Part shown: positions 1 through 8,027 of the stretch, piece by piece
Layout of the letters: each line of letters begins with the position of its first letter
Numbering within the stretch: the first letter of the stretch is position 1
From: Afifellaceae bacterium
Lineage (GTDB): Bacteria; Pseudomonadota; Alphaproteobacteria; Rhizobiales; Afifellaceae
Direction of reading: 5' to 3'
Assembly (NCBI GenBank): GCA_028284625.1
Contig: JANQRH010000026.1
Location: forward strand, 434,001-498,000
DNA length: 64,000 nucleotides
Notes under the pieces: model-generated
Seen by the model: only the letters and a program-made list of their open reading frames with translations
Databases searched by the model: none
What the model was told of the DNA's origin: nothing
Position numbers and translations under genes: made by a program

Positions 1-147
1 GTCGTGGAGATCCTCGGCGTGATCGCACTCTTCGGCTATCTCAACCGCTGGAACGATTCCATGGCGACGACGCTGGAAGGCCCCGGCGAGGAGACGGCCA
101 CGCGCAATCTGGGTCGCCACGGCTGGGAGAAGGGCAAGCACGTCTGA
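1..147 (+). CDS. Carboxymuconolactone decarboxylase/AhpD-like protein, C-terminal fragment
   Basis: An open frame runs in from the left edge and ends in TGA, leaving 48 visible residues. A hydrophobic stretch is followed by GYLNRWNDSMATTLE and a polar tail. Proteins of the carboxymuconolactone decarboxylase/AhpD fold often end with a helix of this kind (FxxxNRxxDxxxxxLE), so I infer that family. The part with its active-site cysteines lies outside the window. The next gene starts 8 bases downstream on the same strand, so the two may be cotranscribed. The assignment rests on a short tail and is tentative. Confidence 0.45.
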   Translation, partial: VVEILGVIALFGYLNRWNDSMATTLEGPGEETATRNLGRHGWEKGKHV

Positions 148-155
148 CTAAAGAA

Positions 156-506
156 ATGCCCACGGACGCCGAAGACGAACTGCGCCGGTTGGAGGCGCTC
201 GCGAACCTGCTCGACGCCCAGTTCGGCATTCCCGGAACGCAACTGAGCTTCGGCGTTGACTCTCTGATCGGCCTGATCCCGGGCATCGGCGACGCGGTGG
301 CTGCAATCCCGTCCGCCTACATCATCATCCGCGCCGAGCGCCTTGGCGTCTCCAACGCGGTGCTGGCCCGCATGATCGCCAATCTCGCCGCTGATCTCTT
401 CATCGGCTCCGTGCCTGTGGTCGGCGACGTCTTCGACGTGGCCTTCAAGGCCAACCGCCGTAATGTCGCGCTTCTCAGGAAGCATCTGGAGAAGCCCCCC
501 AGCTAG
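156..506 (+). CDS. DUF4112 domain-containing protein
   Basis: A 116-residue protein covered almost entirely by a DUF4112-like domain. Residues about 10-30 hold the typical RLEALANLLDAQFGIPGT. Next come a glycine-rich hydrophobic segment (DSLIGLIPGIGDAVAA) and a second hydrophobic helix ending VPVVGDVFDVAFKANRRN. The pattern of two hydrophobic hairpins around Gly-Asp motifs is the family signature, and its members are small predicted inner-membrane proteins of unknown biochemical role. The start ATG lies 8 bases after the preceding stop. No functional link to the gatCA genes downstream is evident. Confidence 0.8.
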   Translation: MPTDAEDELRRLEALANLLDAQFGIPGTQLSFGVDSLIGLIPGIGDAVAAIPSAYIIIRAERLGVSNAVLARMIANLAADLFIGSVPVVGDVFDVAFKANRRNVALLRKHLEKPPS

Positions 507-590
507 TGTGACTCCTCAAGCCAGTGCGACGGTGGCGCGGTTGCTGACGGCTTTGCCGCGCTCTATAGCGGGCTCCAGCAGGAGATAGGA

Positions 591-878
591 ATGTCCGTCG
601 ACAAAGACACGGTGAAACACGTCGCGCATCTGGCGCGCATCAAGGTGAGCGATGCGGAGGCCGATGCGCTCCGCGGCGAGCTGAATACCATCTTGGGCTG
701 GGTGGAGCAGCTGAACGAGGTCGATGTGGACGGCGTCGAGCCCATGACCTCCGTCATCCCCATGGCCATGAAGAAGCGCGCCGACGATGTGACGGACGGC
801 GGCAAGGCAGCCGACATCGTGTCCAACGCCCCGGCGACGGAGGACCATTACTTCCTGGTCCCCAAAGTCGTCGAGTAG
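591..878 (+). CDS. gatC: Asp-tRNA(Asn)/Glu-tRNA(Gln) amidotransferase subunit C
   Basis: A 95-residue protein of normal GatC length. It opens with [20 protein letters not shown], the conserved N-terminal helix, and has the middle [22 protein letters not shown] and the ending [11 protein letters not shown], all typical of GatC. GatC wraps around and stabilises GatA in the cytoplasmic GatCAB complex, which amidates misacylated Glu-tRNA(Gln) or Asp-tRNA(Asn). An AGGAG ribosome binding site sits about 14 bases before the ATG. gatA follows after 12 bases; gatB lies separately at 4694, an arrangement seen in many alphaproteobacteria. Confidence 0.95.
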   Translation: MSVDKDTVKHVAHLARIKVSDAEADALRGELNTILGWVEQLNEVDVDGVEPMTSVIPMAMKKRADDVTDGGKAADIVSNAPATEDHYFLVPKVVE

Positions 879-890
879 GTGGTGACCTGA

Positions 891-2369
891 ATGAGCGACT
901 TGACGGGGCTCACCATTGCCGCGATCCGCGAGGGCTTGGCGAAGCGCGACTTCTCTGCGCTTGAGCTGACGGACGCCTATCTTGAGGCGATTGACGCGGC
1001 GAACCCGCTTCTGAACGCCTATGTCGTCGTCACTGCCGACAAGGCGCGCGACATGGCCCGCGCCTCAGATCAGCGCATCGCCTCCGGCGAGGCGCGCGTG
1101 CTTGAGGGCGTGCCGCTCGGCATCAAGGATCTTTTCTGCACCAAGGGCGTTCACAGCCAGGCCGGGAGCCACATCCTCGATGGCTTCGAGCCGACTTACG
1201 ACTCAACCATCACGCAGAACTTGTGGGACGACGGCGCCGTCATGCTCGGCAAGCTCAACATGGACGAGTTCGCCATGGGGTCGTCCAACGAGACGAGCTA
1301 TTATGGGCCGGTCGTCAATCCGTGGCGCAAGCGCGGCGGCAATGCCGATCTGGTGCCCGGCGGCTCGTCGGGTGGCTCGGCGAGTGCGGTGGCGGCCATG
1401 CTGTGCGCCGGCGCCACCGCCACCGACACAGGCGGCTCCATCCGTCAGCCCGCCGCCTTCACCGGCACGGTCGGCATCAAGCCCACCTACGGCCGCTGCT
1501 CGCGCTGGGGCATCGTCGCCTTTGCCTCCTCGCTCGACCAGGCCGGTCCGATTGCCCGGACCGTTCGCGATGCGGCGATCCTGTTGCGGTCGATGGCGTC
1601 CGTCGACCCGAAGGACACCACGTCCGCCGACATTGAGGTGCCCGATTACGAAATGGCGGTCGGCGAAAGCGTGCGCGGCATGAAGATCGGCGTGCCCAAG
1701 GAATACCGCATGGACGGCATGCCCGACGAGATCGAGATGCTATGGCAGCAGGGCATCGAATGGTATCGAGCGGCGGGCGCCGAAATCGTCGACATCTCGC
1801 TGCCGCACACCAAATATGCGCTGCCGGCTTATTACATCGTCGGGCCGGCGGAGGCCTCGTCAAATCTCGCGCGCTACGACGGCGTGCGCTACGGATTGCG
1901 CGTCGCCGGCGACGACATCATCGACATGTATGAGAAGACGCGGGCGGCCGGCTTCGGCAAGGAGGTCAAGCGACGCGTGCTGATCGGCACTTACGTGCTC
2001 TCCGCCGGCTATTACGACGCCTATTACGTCAGGGCGCAGAAAGTGCGCACGCTCATCAAGCGGGACTTTGAGGAGGTGTTCGACTCAGGCATCGATGCTA
2101 TTCTGACCCCGGCCACGCCATCGGCGGCTTTTGGCATTGGCGAGAAGGGAGGCGCCGACCCGGTCGAGATGTACCTGAACGACATATTCACCGTGACGGC
2201 GAACATGTCGGGCTTGCCCGGCATTGCGGTCCCGGCCGGGCAGGACGCCGACGGCCTGCCCATGGCGCTGCAGCTCATCGGCAGGCCGTTCGATGAGGCC
2301 ACCTTGTTCCGCGCCGGGCAGGTCATCGAGGATGCGGCTGGCTTCTTTACGCCGCCTAGGTGGTGGTGA
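891..2369 (+). CDS. gatA: Asp-tRNA(Asn)/Glu-tRNA(Gln) amidotransferase subunit A
   Basis: A 492-residue amidase-signature enzyme that releases ammonia from glutamine for tRNA-dependent transamidation. The Ser-cisSer-Lys triad can be placed: Lys79 in GIKD, Ser159 in GGSSGGS and Ser183 in DTGGSIRQP, with the usual 24-residue spacing between the serines. The C-terminal half carries the [13 protein letters not shown] motif typical of GatA. It follows gatC after 12 bases, and its TGA overlaps the ATG of the RidA-like gene by one base (TGATG), so translation of the next gene is probably coupled. Confidence 0.96.
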   Translation: MSDLTGLTIAAIREGLAKRDFSALELTDAYLEAIDAANPLLNAYVVVTADKARDMARASDQRIASGEARVLEGVPLGIKDLFCTKGVHSQAGSHILDGFEPTYDSTITQNLWDDGAVMLGKLNMDEFAMGSSNETSYYGPVVNPWRKRGGNADLVPGGSSGGSASAVAAMLCAGATATDTGGSIRQPAAFTGTVGIKPTYGRCSRWGIVAFASSLDQAGPIARTVRDAAILLRSMASVDPKDTTSADIEVPDYEMAVGESVRGMKIGVPKEYRMDGMPDEIEMLWQQGIEWYRAAGAEIVDISLPHTKYALPAYYIVGPAEASSNLARYDGVRYGLRVAGDDIIDMYEKTRAAGFGKEVKRRVLIGTYVLSAGYYDAYYVRAQKVRTLIKRDFEEVFDSGIDAILTPATPSAAFGIGEKGGADPVEMYLNDIFTVTANMSGLPGIAVPAGQDADGLPMALQLIGRPFDEATLFRAGQVIEDAAGFFTPPRWW

Positions 2370-2761
2370 TGCGTCAGAACATCAGCTCCGGCAGTCCCTA
2401 CGAGCCCATCATCGGATTTTCGCGCGCCGTGCGTGTCGGCAACACGATCACCGTCGGCGGCACCGCGCCCATCGGCGCCGACGGCAAGACTGTCGGCGTT
2501 GGTGACATAACGGCGCAGACCCGTCGCTGCATCGAGATCGCAAAGAACGCGCTGGAGGAGGCGGGCGCCAGTTTGGACGACGTCATCCGCACGCGCACCT
2601 TCTTCGTGCGCCGCGAGGACTGGGAGGCCATCGGCCATGCCCACGGCGAAGTGTTCGGCGCGATTCGGCCGGTGAACACGATGGCGGTCGTGACTGGCTT
2701 CGTTGACCCCGACTGGCTGGTCGAGATCGAGTTCGACGCCATAATTGGCAGTGGATCTTGA
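2369..2761 (+). CDS. RidA/YjgF/UK114-family protein
   Basis: A 130-residue protein of the RidA (YjgF) family, whose best-known members hydrolyse reactive enamine/imine intermediates. Family features are GTAPIGADGK, the TRRCIEIAKNALEEAG helix, DVIRTRTF and the ending DPDWLVEIEFDAI. I chose the ATG at 2369, which shares a base with the gatA stop. In RidA proper an arginine (Arg105 in E. coli) binds the substrate carboxylate. Aligning on the C-terminal VEIE, the equivalent position here is Asn in IRPVNTMAVV, so this is more likely a non-deaminase subgroup member. That alignment was done by eye. Confidence 0.85.
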   Translation: MRQNISSGSPYEPIIGFSRAVRVGNTITVGGTAPIGADGKTVGVGDITAQTRRCIEIAKNALEEAGASLDDVIRTRTFFVRREDWEAIGHAHGEVFGAIRPVNTMAVVTGFVDPDWLVEIEFDAIIGSGS

Positions 2762-2764
2762 GCC

Positions 2765-3004
2765 ATGGCAGAGACCGGACCGCTGAAGGCGCTGGCGCTC
2801 CTGGCTGAAGGCCAATGGGACGCAGCCCACGTGATCGTTCAGGACGACCCGTCGCCCGAAGCATCATGGGTGCACGCCCATCTCCACCGGGTGGAGGCCG
2901 ATCTCGGCAATGCCGGTTATTGGTATCGCCGCGCCGGAAAGCCAGTCGCAAGCGGCGACCTGGAGGACGAGCGCCAGGCGATTGAGCGTGCTCTGAGCGG
3001 CTGA
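2765..3004 (+). CDS. Conserved hypothetical protein (small helical)
   Basis: A 79-residue acidic, predominantly helical protein starting 3 bases after the RidA-like stop, so it is probably the last gene of the gatCA transcription unit. It contains LLAEGQWDAAHVIVQDD followed by WVHAHLHRVEADLGNAGYWYRRAGKP, which looks like one degenerate tetratricopeptide-type helix pair. I recognise the sequence type from other alphaproteobacteria, where it is annotated only as hypothetical, and cannot assign a function. Reading frame, composition and coupling support a real gene. Confidence 0.7.
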   Translation: MAETGPLKALALLAEGQWDAAHVIVQDDPSPEASWVHAHLHRVEADLGNAGYWYRRAGKPVASGDLEDERQAIERALSG

Positions 3005-3027
3005 GACTCGATCCTTTTCGTCTGTCA

Positions 3028-3105
3028 TCCCGGTTCGGCCGAAGGCCGCGACCGGGACCTATGAACACCCCGACGTTGAGGTAGCACCTCCCCGCAAGGG
3101 GGAGG
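3028..3105. repeat. REP-like palindromic hairpins in an intergenic region
   Basis: Two strong hairpins lie in the 293-base gap after the gatCA unit. The first pairs 3028-3034 (TCCCGGT) with 3051-3057 (ACCGGGA), with an inner stem 3036-3040/3044-3048 around a GAA loop. It is flanked by TGTCAT and CCTATGAACACC, which resembles a widespread alphaproteobacterial palindromic repeat. The second pairs CCTCCCC at 3087-3093 with GGGGAGG at 3099-3105 around GCAAG. Either could stop transcription after the upstream unit. Multicopy status in the genome is inferred. Confidence 0.5.
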
Positions 3106-3240
3106 CGGACCCGTGCCAAACGCCCTCCCAATGCCTGAACGCTGACCCGATTCACCATCCGTTAACCATGCGCCGCCGATAACTGAACCACGGGATCCCG
3201 GGCGGCGGCGTCTCAGCCAGGGGGCGCTCGGGGTGCCGAC

Positions 3241-3262
3241 CAACCGACCGACCGGTCGGTTG
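3241..3262. promoter_or_regulatory. Inverted repeat upstream of parA-like gene, possible operator
   Basis: Perfect 8-bp arms CAACCGAC (3241-3248) and GTCGGTTG (3255-3262) are separated by 6 bp. An overlapping perfect 14-bp palindrome spans 3247-3260. It lies 36 bases before the ATG of the ParA-like ATPase, where an operator would sit, and its form is like TetR-family sites. Autoregulation or control by another repressor is inference. Confidence 0.45.
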
Positions 3263-3297
3263 GCGCGCTGCGATTTGCGGCTGGTGTAGAGGGCTCC

Positions 3298-3972
3298 ATG
3301 AAGACGATCGCCTTCGTGACGCAGAAGGGTGGCAGCGGAAAAAGCACGCTTTGCATCGGTCTTGCCGTAGCCGCCGCGCAGACCGGCGCGTCGGTGAGCA
3401 TCCTCGACATGGACCGCCAGGCCACGATCGCCGATTGGGCCACCCTGAGGACATCCGCGGCGCCGAACGTGGCGCGCGCCGACAGCACCGAACTCAGCGT
3501 CCTGCTCAACCGCCTGGCCGGCGGCGGCTGCCACTACACCTTCATCGACACGCCAGGCGCGATCGGGCCGGAGACGCTTGCCGCCATCCGTGTGGCTGAT
3601 CTCTGCCTGGTGCCGAGCCGGCCGACGGCGACCGATCTCCGCGCCATGCGGCCGACGCTCGGCGCGATCTACCGGCAGGAGAAGCCGTTCGCCTTCGTGC
3701 TGAACCAGGCGCCTCCGCAGCTCCACCGCGTGCACGACGCCGCCGACCGACTGGTAGGCCTCGGCGTCTTGCCGAAGGTGAATATCGGCGCGCGCAACGA
3801 CCATCAGGACGCGCTCGGTCGCGGGCAGGGGGTCACGGAGTTCGCACCCGCCGGCAAGGCGGCCGAAGAGGTCAACGCCCTATGGCGTTGGACGGCCGGC
3901 CGGCTCGATCTGTGCAGCCCGCGCCAAAGCCAATTCACAGAGCCCGAAATGCACCACGTCAGGGCCGCTTGA
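3298..3972 (+). CDS. ParA-family ATPase (orphan)
   Basis: A 224-residue deviant Walker-A ATPase of the ParA/MinD superfamily. The KGGSGKS loop at residues 10-16 carries the signature lysine, DMDRQAT near 39 is the Walker A' region, and FIDTPGAIGPET is the Walker B region. No parB-like gene follows and the protein is short, so this is not the main chromosome-segregation ParA. Such orphan ParA proteins position cellular cargo or occur on mobile elements. It is preceded by an inverted repeat (3241-3262), and its last 50 residues lack the usual ParA end. The specific cargo is unknown. Confidence 0.85.
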   Translation: MKTIAFVTQKGGSGKSTLCIGLAVAAAQTGASVSILDMDRQATIADWATLRTSAAPNVARADSTELSVLLNRLAGGGCHYTFIDTPGAIGPETLAAIRVADLCLVPSRPTATDLRAMRPTLGAIYRQEKPFAFVLNQAPPQLHRVHDAADRLVGLGVLPKVNIGARNDHQDALGRGQGVTEFAPAGKAAEEVNALWRWTAGRLDLCSPRQSQFTEPEMHHVRAA

Positions 3973-3998
3973 TCCCGCTCAGAGTCAGAGGACCAACC

Positions 3999-4064
3999 AT
4001 GAAGATCGTTCGCTCATTTCTCGGCAAGCTGCGTCGCTTTGTGCAGCGGGTTCACTACGCTTAA
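3999..4064 (+). CDS. Putative 21-residue cationic amphipathic peptide
   Basis: A short frame from ATG 3999 to TAA 4064, 26 bases after the ParA-like stop, preceded by AGAGG at a usable distance. It encodes a 21-residue peptide starting MKIVRSFLGKLRRFVQ. Basic residues (K2, R5, K10, R12, R13, R17) alternate with hydrophobic ones, giving a positively charged amphipathic helix. Two tight hairpins follow directly (4086-4125). A frame this short can arise by chance; the ribosome binding site, composition and position favour a real gene. Function unknown. Confidence 0.35.
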   Translation: MKIVRSFLGKLRRFVQRVHYA

Positions 4065-4085
4065 GAGCCGATCCGAAAAGCATGC

Positions 4086-4125
4086 CCCGGACCCCAATCC
4101 GGGATCGGCGCCGCGTGAGCGGCGC
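4086..4125. repeat. Tandem hairpins after the 21-codon ORF
   Basis: The first stem pairs 4086-4091 (CCCGGA) with 4098-4103 (TCCGGG). The second pairs 4108-4114 (GCGCCGC) with 4119-4125 (GCGGCGC) around a GTGA loop, a GNRA-type tetraloop in RNA. The first is embedded in GCATGCCCCGGACC...ATCCGGGATCGG, reminiscent of alphaproteobacterial palindromic repeats. There is no T-run, so if this is a terminator it is not the classical kind. It could also be RNA structure protecting a 3' end. Confidence 0.45.
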
Positions 4126-4277
4126 GCAATGCGCGTCACGATTAAGGCAATCGTAACCAAGAGTGCCGATGCTGCCCCTGGTTTTCTTCTGACGGCATTC
4201 GCTGCCGCGCCGCGTCGGCGTTGCCCGGCGCACAGGAATTCGGGGGCTGGGAAATGCGGAACATGGATGGAGTCCTG

Positions 4278-4571
4278 ATGCGACAGCTTGCAGCCGCGCT
4301 TGCTCTGACAGCACTGGCGATCGTCGCCGCGATGGGTCTGATCGGCCCCTCGAAGGCGGCCGATCTCGGCCACGGCCACCACGCCGCACCGGTGGCCAAC
4401 GGCATTGCCTGCGCCCCGCGCGAGGAGGTGATCCTCTTCCGCAAGCGCGGCATCTTTCCGCAATATCATGTGGCGACGGAACCGGCGCGCACGCCGTACT
4501 TCACCTGCGTGACGGGAACCGTGCTGAAGCCGGGCGATATTCCCCCGCCGCCGGAATATTGCTGCGGCTGA
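4278..4571 (+). CDS. Small secreted protein, unknown function
   Basis: A 97-residue protein beginning with a clear Sec signal peptide (MRQLAAALALTALAIVAAM, hydrophobic core, cleavage likely after SKA). The mature part has His-rich GHGHHA, four cysteines including a terminal CCG, and a proline run (PPPPEY). I chose ATG 4278 because GGAG lies about 6-9 bases before it and the signal peptide begins there; in-frame ATGs further upstream would add a non-signal extension. A strong terminator follows at 4598. The mature sequence is not recognised; the periplasmic location is predicted. Confidence 0.65.
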   Translation: MRQLAAALALTALAIVAAMGLIGPSKAADLGHGHHAAPVANGIACAPREEVILFRKRGIFPQYHVATEPARTPYFTCVTGTVLKPGDIPPPPEYCCG

Positions 4572-4597
4572 CCGCCGAGGCATGGCAATTTCGAAAG

Positions 4598-4619
4598 GCC
4601 GGGCTCTGCCCGGCTTTTT
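4598..4619 (+). terminator. Rho-independent terminator
   Basis: A perfect 7-bp stem GCCGGGC (4598-4604)/GCCCGGC (4608-4614) with loop TCT is followed immediately by TTTTT (4615-4619), 27 bases after the stop of the small secreted protein. This is the clearest intrinsic terminator in the window and separates that gene from gatB. Confidence 0.85.
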
Positions 4620-4693
4620 CGTTGGCGTTCCCACTTGCGGGCCGCACGGCGAGGGACTAACCGAAAGCCAAGAGCCTCGTTTGGTCCTGCGTC

Positions 4694-6190
4694 ATGCCCA
4701 TTGCCGACACGCGCAACACGAACCCGAAAAACCTGATCCCCGGCGCCACCGGCGATTGGGAGGTGGTGATCGGCATGGAGGTGCATGCCCAAGTCGCCTC
4801 CAAGGCCAAGCTCTTCTCCGGCGCGCCGACCGATTTCGGCGGGGCGCCGAACGACCATGTCAGCCTCGTCGACGCCGCCATGCCCGGCATGCTGCCGGTC
4901 ATCAACGAGGAATGCGTGCGCCAGGCGATCCGCACCGGCCTCGGCCTGAAGGCTGAGATCAACCGGCACTCCGTCTTCGCCCGCAAGAACTATTTCTACC
5001 CCGACCTGCCGCAGGGCTATCAGATCTCGCAATACGACCAGCCGATCGTCGGCGAGGGCACCGTCGTCGTGGAGGTCCCCGACACGAATGGCAACATGGA
5101 GGAGGTGCGCGTCGGCATTGAGCGCCTGCATCTGGAGCAGGACGCCGGCAAGTCGCTGCACGACCAGCATCCGTCCATGAGCTTCGTCGATCTGAACCGC
5201 TCCGGCGTGGCGCTGATGGAGATCGTCTCAAAGCCTGATCTGCGCTCTCCCGACGAGGCCAAGGCCTTCCTCACCAAGCTGCGGACGATCCTGCGTTACC
5301 TCGGCACGTCGGATGCCGACATGGAGAAGGGCAATCTCCGCGCCGATATCAACGTGTCGGTCCGGCGGCCCGGCGAGCCCTTCGGCACGCGCTGCGAGAT
5401 CAAGAACGTCAACTCCATCCGCTTTGCCGGCCAGGCCGTTGAGCATGAGGCGCGGCGGCAGATCGCCATCCTGGAAGATGGAGGCGCGATCGATCAGGAG
5501 ACGCGCCTCTTCGATCCTGGACGCGGCGAGACGCGTTCCATGCGCTCCAAGGAGGAGGCGCACGATTATCGCTACTTCCCCGACCCGGATCTGCTGCCGG
5601 TGGAATTCGACGAGGCCTATGTCGAGGCGCTGCGCGAAGGCCTACCGGAACTCCCAGACGAGAAGCGCGTGCGCTTCCAGAACGAATACGGCCTTTCGGC
5701 TTATGATTCCGACGTGCTCGTCGCCGACCGTGCGATCGCAAATTTCTTCGAAGGTGTCGCGCATGGTCGCGACGGCAAGCAGGCGGCCAACTGGGTGATC
5801 AACGAGTTGCTCGGCGCGCTCAACAAAGCCGACAAGAGCATTGAGGCCTCGCCGGTCTCCGCACACCAGCTCGGCGCGCTGCTCGACTTGCAAAATGACG
5901 GCACGATCTCCGGCAAGATTGCCAAGGAGGTGTTCGACATCATGCTCCAAGAAGGGGGCGATCCGGGCGACATCGTCGAGGCACGCGGCCTGAAGCAGGT
6001 TACCGACACGAGTGCTATCGAGGCGCTGGTCGACCAGGTGCTTGGCGACAATGCAGAGAAGGCGGCTCAGGCCAAGGAGAAGCCGGCCATGATCGGCTGG
6101 TTCGTCGGCCAGGTGATGAAGGTGAGCCAGGGCAAGGCCAACCCGCAGGCCGTGAATGCCATGCTGAAAGAGAAGCTCGGGGTGGAGTAG
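4694..6190 (+). CDS. gatB: Asp-tRNA(Asn)/Glu-tRNA(Gln) amidotransferase subunit B
   Basis: A 498-residue GatB, the subunit that binds and phosphorylates the misacylated tRNA in GatCAB. The catalytic cradle domain begins with [20 protein letters not shown] and continues with [18 protein letters not shown] and the [12 protein letters not shown] block. The helical and YqeY-type tail domain that holds the tRNA occupies roughly residues 300-498. Length and all conserved blocks are normal. It sits 2.3 kb from gatCA and begins a separate transcription unit after the terminator at 4598-4619. Confidence 0.96.
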   Translation: MPIADTRNTNPKNLIPGATGDWEVVIGMEVHAQVASKAKLFSGAPTDFGGAPNDHVSLVDAAMPGMLPVINEECVRQAIRTGLGLKAEINRHSVFARKNYFYPDLPQGYQISQYDQPIVGEGTVVVEVPDTNGNMEEVRVGIERLHLEQDAGKSLHDQHPSMSFVDLNRSGVALMEIVSKPDLRSPDEAKAFLTKLRTILRYLGTSDADMEKGNLRADINVSVRRPGEPFGTRCEIKNVNSIRFAGQAVEHEARRQIAILEDGGAIDQETRLFDPGRGETRSMRSKEEAHDYRYFPDPDLLPVEFDEAYVEALREGLPELPDEKRVRFQNEYGLSAYDSDVLVADRAIANFFEGVAHGRDGKQAANWVINELLGALNKADKSIEASPVSAHQLGALLDLQNDGTISGKIAKEVFDIMLQEGGDPGDIVEARGLKQVTDTSAIEALVDQVLGDNAEKAAQAKEKPAMIGWFVGQVMKVSQGKANPQAVNAMLKEKLGVE

Positions 6191-6229
6191 GGCGCAACTC
6201 CACCGCCGAGATACGCGATCAAGGCGAGC

Positions 6230-7981
6230 TTGGCCTGCGCAAACCAAGTCCTTGTCCCGGCGGGATCAATGTCTATCCTGACCTCCGTGATCGCCTGCAA
6301 TATCCATACGAACTTCGATGACGGCGTGCTTGGCCCCGTCAGCCTGGCGCGCGCTGCCGTGCTCGCCCTGATGGCGGCGGGTGCGTTGATCGGGAGCAAT
6401 TCTGCTATCGCCCAGGACCTGCCGGCGGGACTGTCGGAGCGCGTTGAGATGCTCACGGCCGATCAGCCAACAGGCGCGCGGCCATTGCTTGTATTTTTCG
6501 ATGGCGGGCCGGACGCGACCGATGCCACGGAAGGCCGGGCCATAGCCGATGCGTTCCTCCGCGAAGGCGTGGATGTTGCGCTGGTGGACGCGGCATCCAC
6601 CGGCGAAGCGGGCGGCAGCTTCGCGCCGTCGGATATTGCGGCGGTGCTCTCCTTTGTCGCGACGCCGTCGCTGGCCGAAGGCCGTAATTGGAGCGGCACC
6701 TTTGCGCTCGGCCGCGGCACGGGCGGGGCAGCGCTCGCCGCGACGCTTCTCGACCCGCCCCACCTGGCGGCCGAAGGGCATGCCCCGTCGCTCCTTGCTG
6801 GCGCTTTCAGCCTCAACGCCGACCTCTCGGCGCTGCTTCCGCCGCCGGCCGATCCGCCGACCACGCAAGCGCTTGCAGCACCTCCCGCCGATCCCGCCGG
6901 CCTGCCGCGGATCATCCTTCTGACGCGCGACGGCGGCCCACGCGCCCTCGCCATCTCAGCGCGCCGCCTCACCAAGGCGCTCCGCGCCGCCGGCGCACCT
7001 TACGCCAGCGACATCGTCCTGCCGCGCAACTCCGCCGTGGAGGCCTGGGGGCGCTCCGACGTCGCCTACCACGTGATCCTTGACGCAATCGGCGCCAAGG
7101 CTCTGCCGCAGCGCCTCGCCGATCAGCTTGAAGCGGAATCCCGGGCCAAGGCGCCCGCCTTTAACAACGATCGAATCTGGGAGAGCGGCGTCGCGGTAGA
7201 GAGGCATGCCATCGACGAGACGTTCCTGAAATCCTTCGGATGGCTCTACGCCGACCGGCTGGAGCTTTTGCGCGCCTTCCCGCTGGAGAGCTACTATTCG
7301 GTCGATCTCCTCGACTATCTGGAACAACTTCCTGAAGACGTCGCGGGGCGGGGAGATCATCTGGCGCTGACGAATGTGCGCGGCCAACGCATGGATTTGA
7401 CGCGCGAGCAGCTTCAGCGCATCCGCCCGCGCCTCGTCATCGGCATCGATGACGAGCGCAATCTCTTCCGGTTCGCGGTCGCCTATCAGACGCGGCGGGA
7501 CTATAGCTGGATGGACCCCGGCGCGGGGCCGCGCCCCTGGCTTGTCCGGCCGCTCGGCGCCTTTCTCTACGTGCCCGACGAGGACAACGCGCGCGAGGTC
7601 TTTCCCGTGCTGAACACCACCTCGCGCTTCTCCTTGATCACCGCGGGCCTGCGCTGGCAGGAGGCCGACCCCTTCGAGCCGCTCTTCGATCTCGCCGCTC
7701 CGACGCGTCAGATGCTGCGCAGATCGGGTTGCACGGAGTGCCATGCGTTCCGCGACGTCGGCGGGCTCGGCTACCATATCGGCGCCTTCAGCGGACAACC
7801 GGAATCGGGCCTGGCGCTGCCGCTTATGGATTACCCGCCCGTCGTCCTGGAGCGCTTTCTGTTCGACCAGAAGGCCGTCGCCCAGCGTATCGGGGTCAAC
7901 GCCGTGCCGCTGGACCGGGCGCTGTCCGAAGCCCTCCACAATCTCGTGCGCGAAGAAGCGGGGATTGCCTCGCAGCAATAG
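6230..7981 (+). CDS. Secreted protein with one CxxCH haem-c motif and hydrolase-like N-terminal half
   Basis: A protein of up to 583 residues; an in-frame ATG at 6269 or GTG at 6326 would place the start closer to the signal-like LARAAVLALMAAGALIG...AIAQ. The N-terminal half (LLVFFDGGPDA, FALGRGTGGAALAATLL, PRIILLTRDGG) reads like a worn alpha/beta-hydrolase fold without a clear catalytic triad. Near the end, CTECHAF is a single class-I haem c attachment motif, followed by LPLMDYPPVVLERFLFDQKA. A periplasmic monohaem protein is predicted. I do not recognise the family; it stands alone between gatB and guaA. Confidence 0.65.
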   Translation: MACANQVLVPAGSMSILTSVIACNIHTNFDDGVLGPVSLARAAVLALMAAGALIGSNSAIAQDLPAGLSERVEMLTADQPTGARPLLVFFDGGPDATDATEGRAIADAFLREGVDVALVDAASTGEAGGSFAPSDIAAVLSFVATPSLAEGRNWSGTFALGRGTGGAALAATLLDPPHLAAEGHAPSLLAGAFSLNADLSALLPPPADPPTTQALAAPPADPAGLPRIILLTRDGGPRALAISARRLTKALRAAGAPYASDIVLPRNSAVEAWGRSDVAYHVILDAIGAKALPQRLADQLEAESRAKAPAFNNDRIWESGVAVERHAIDETFLKSFGWLYADRLELLRAFPLESYYSVDLLDYLEQLPEDVAGRGDHLALTNVRGQRMDLTREQLQRIRPRLVIGIDDERNLFRFAVAYQTRRDYSWMDPGAGPRPWLVRPLGAFLYVPDEDNAREVFPVLNTTSRFSLITAGLRWQEADPFEPLFDLAAPTRQMLRRSGCTECHAFRDVGGLGYHIGAFSGQPESGLALPLMDYPPVVLERFLFDQKAVAQRIGVNAVPLDRALSEALHNLVREEAGIASQQ

Positions 7982-8027
7982 CGCGTCAGCCGTTGCGGCC
8001 GCGCACCCATTTGCCTAACAGCAACGG

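Noticed and set aside
6956-7978. A 340-codon minus-strand frame opposite the secreted haem protein
   Set aside because: Its composition is that of an antisense shadow in high-GC DNA, and the plus-strand frame has a signal peptide and haem motif.
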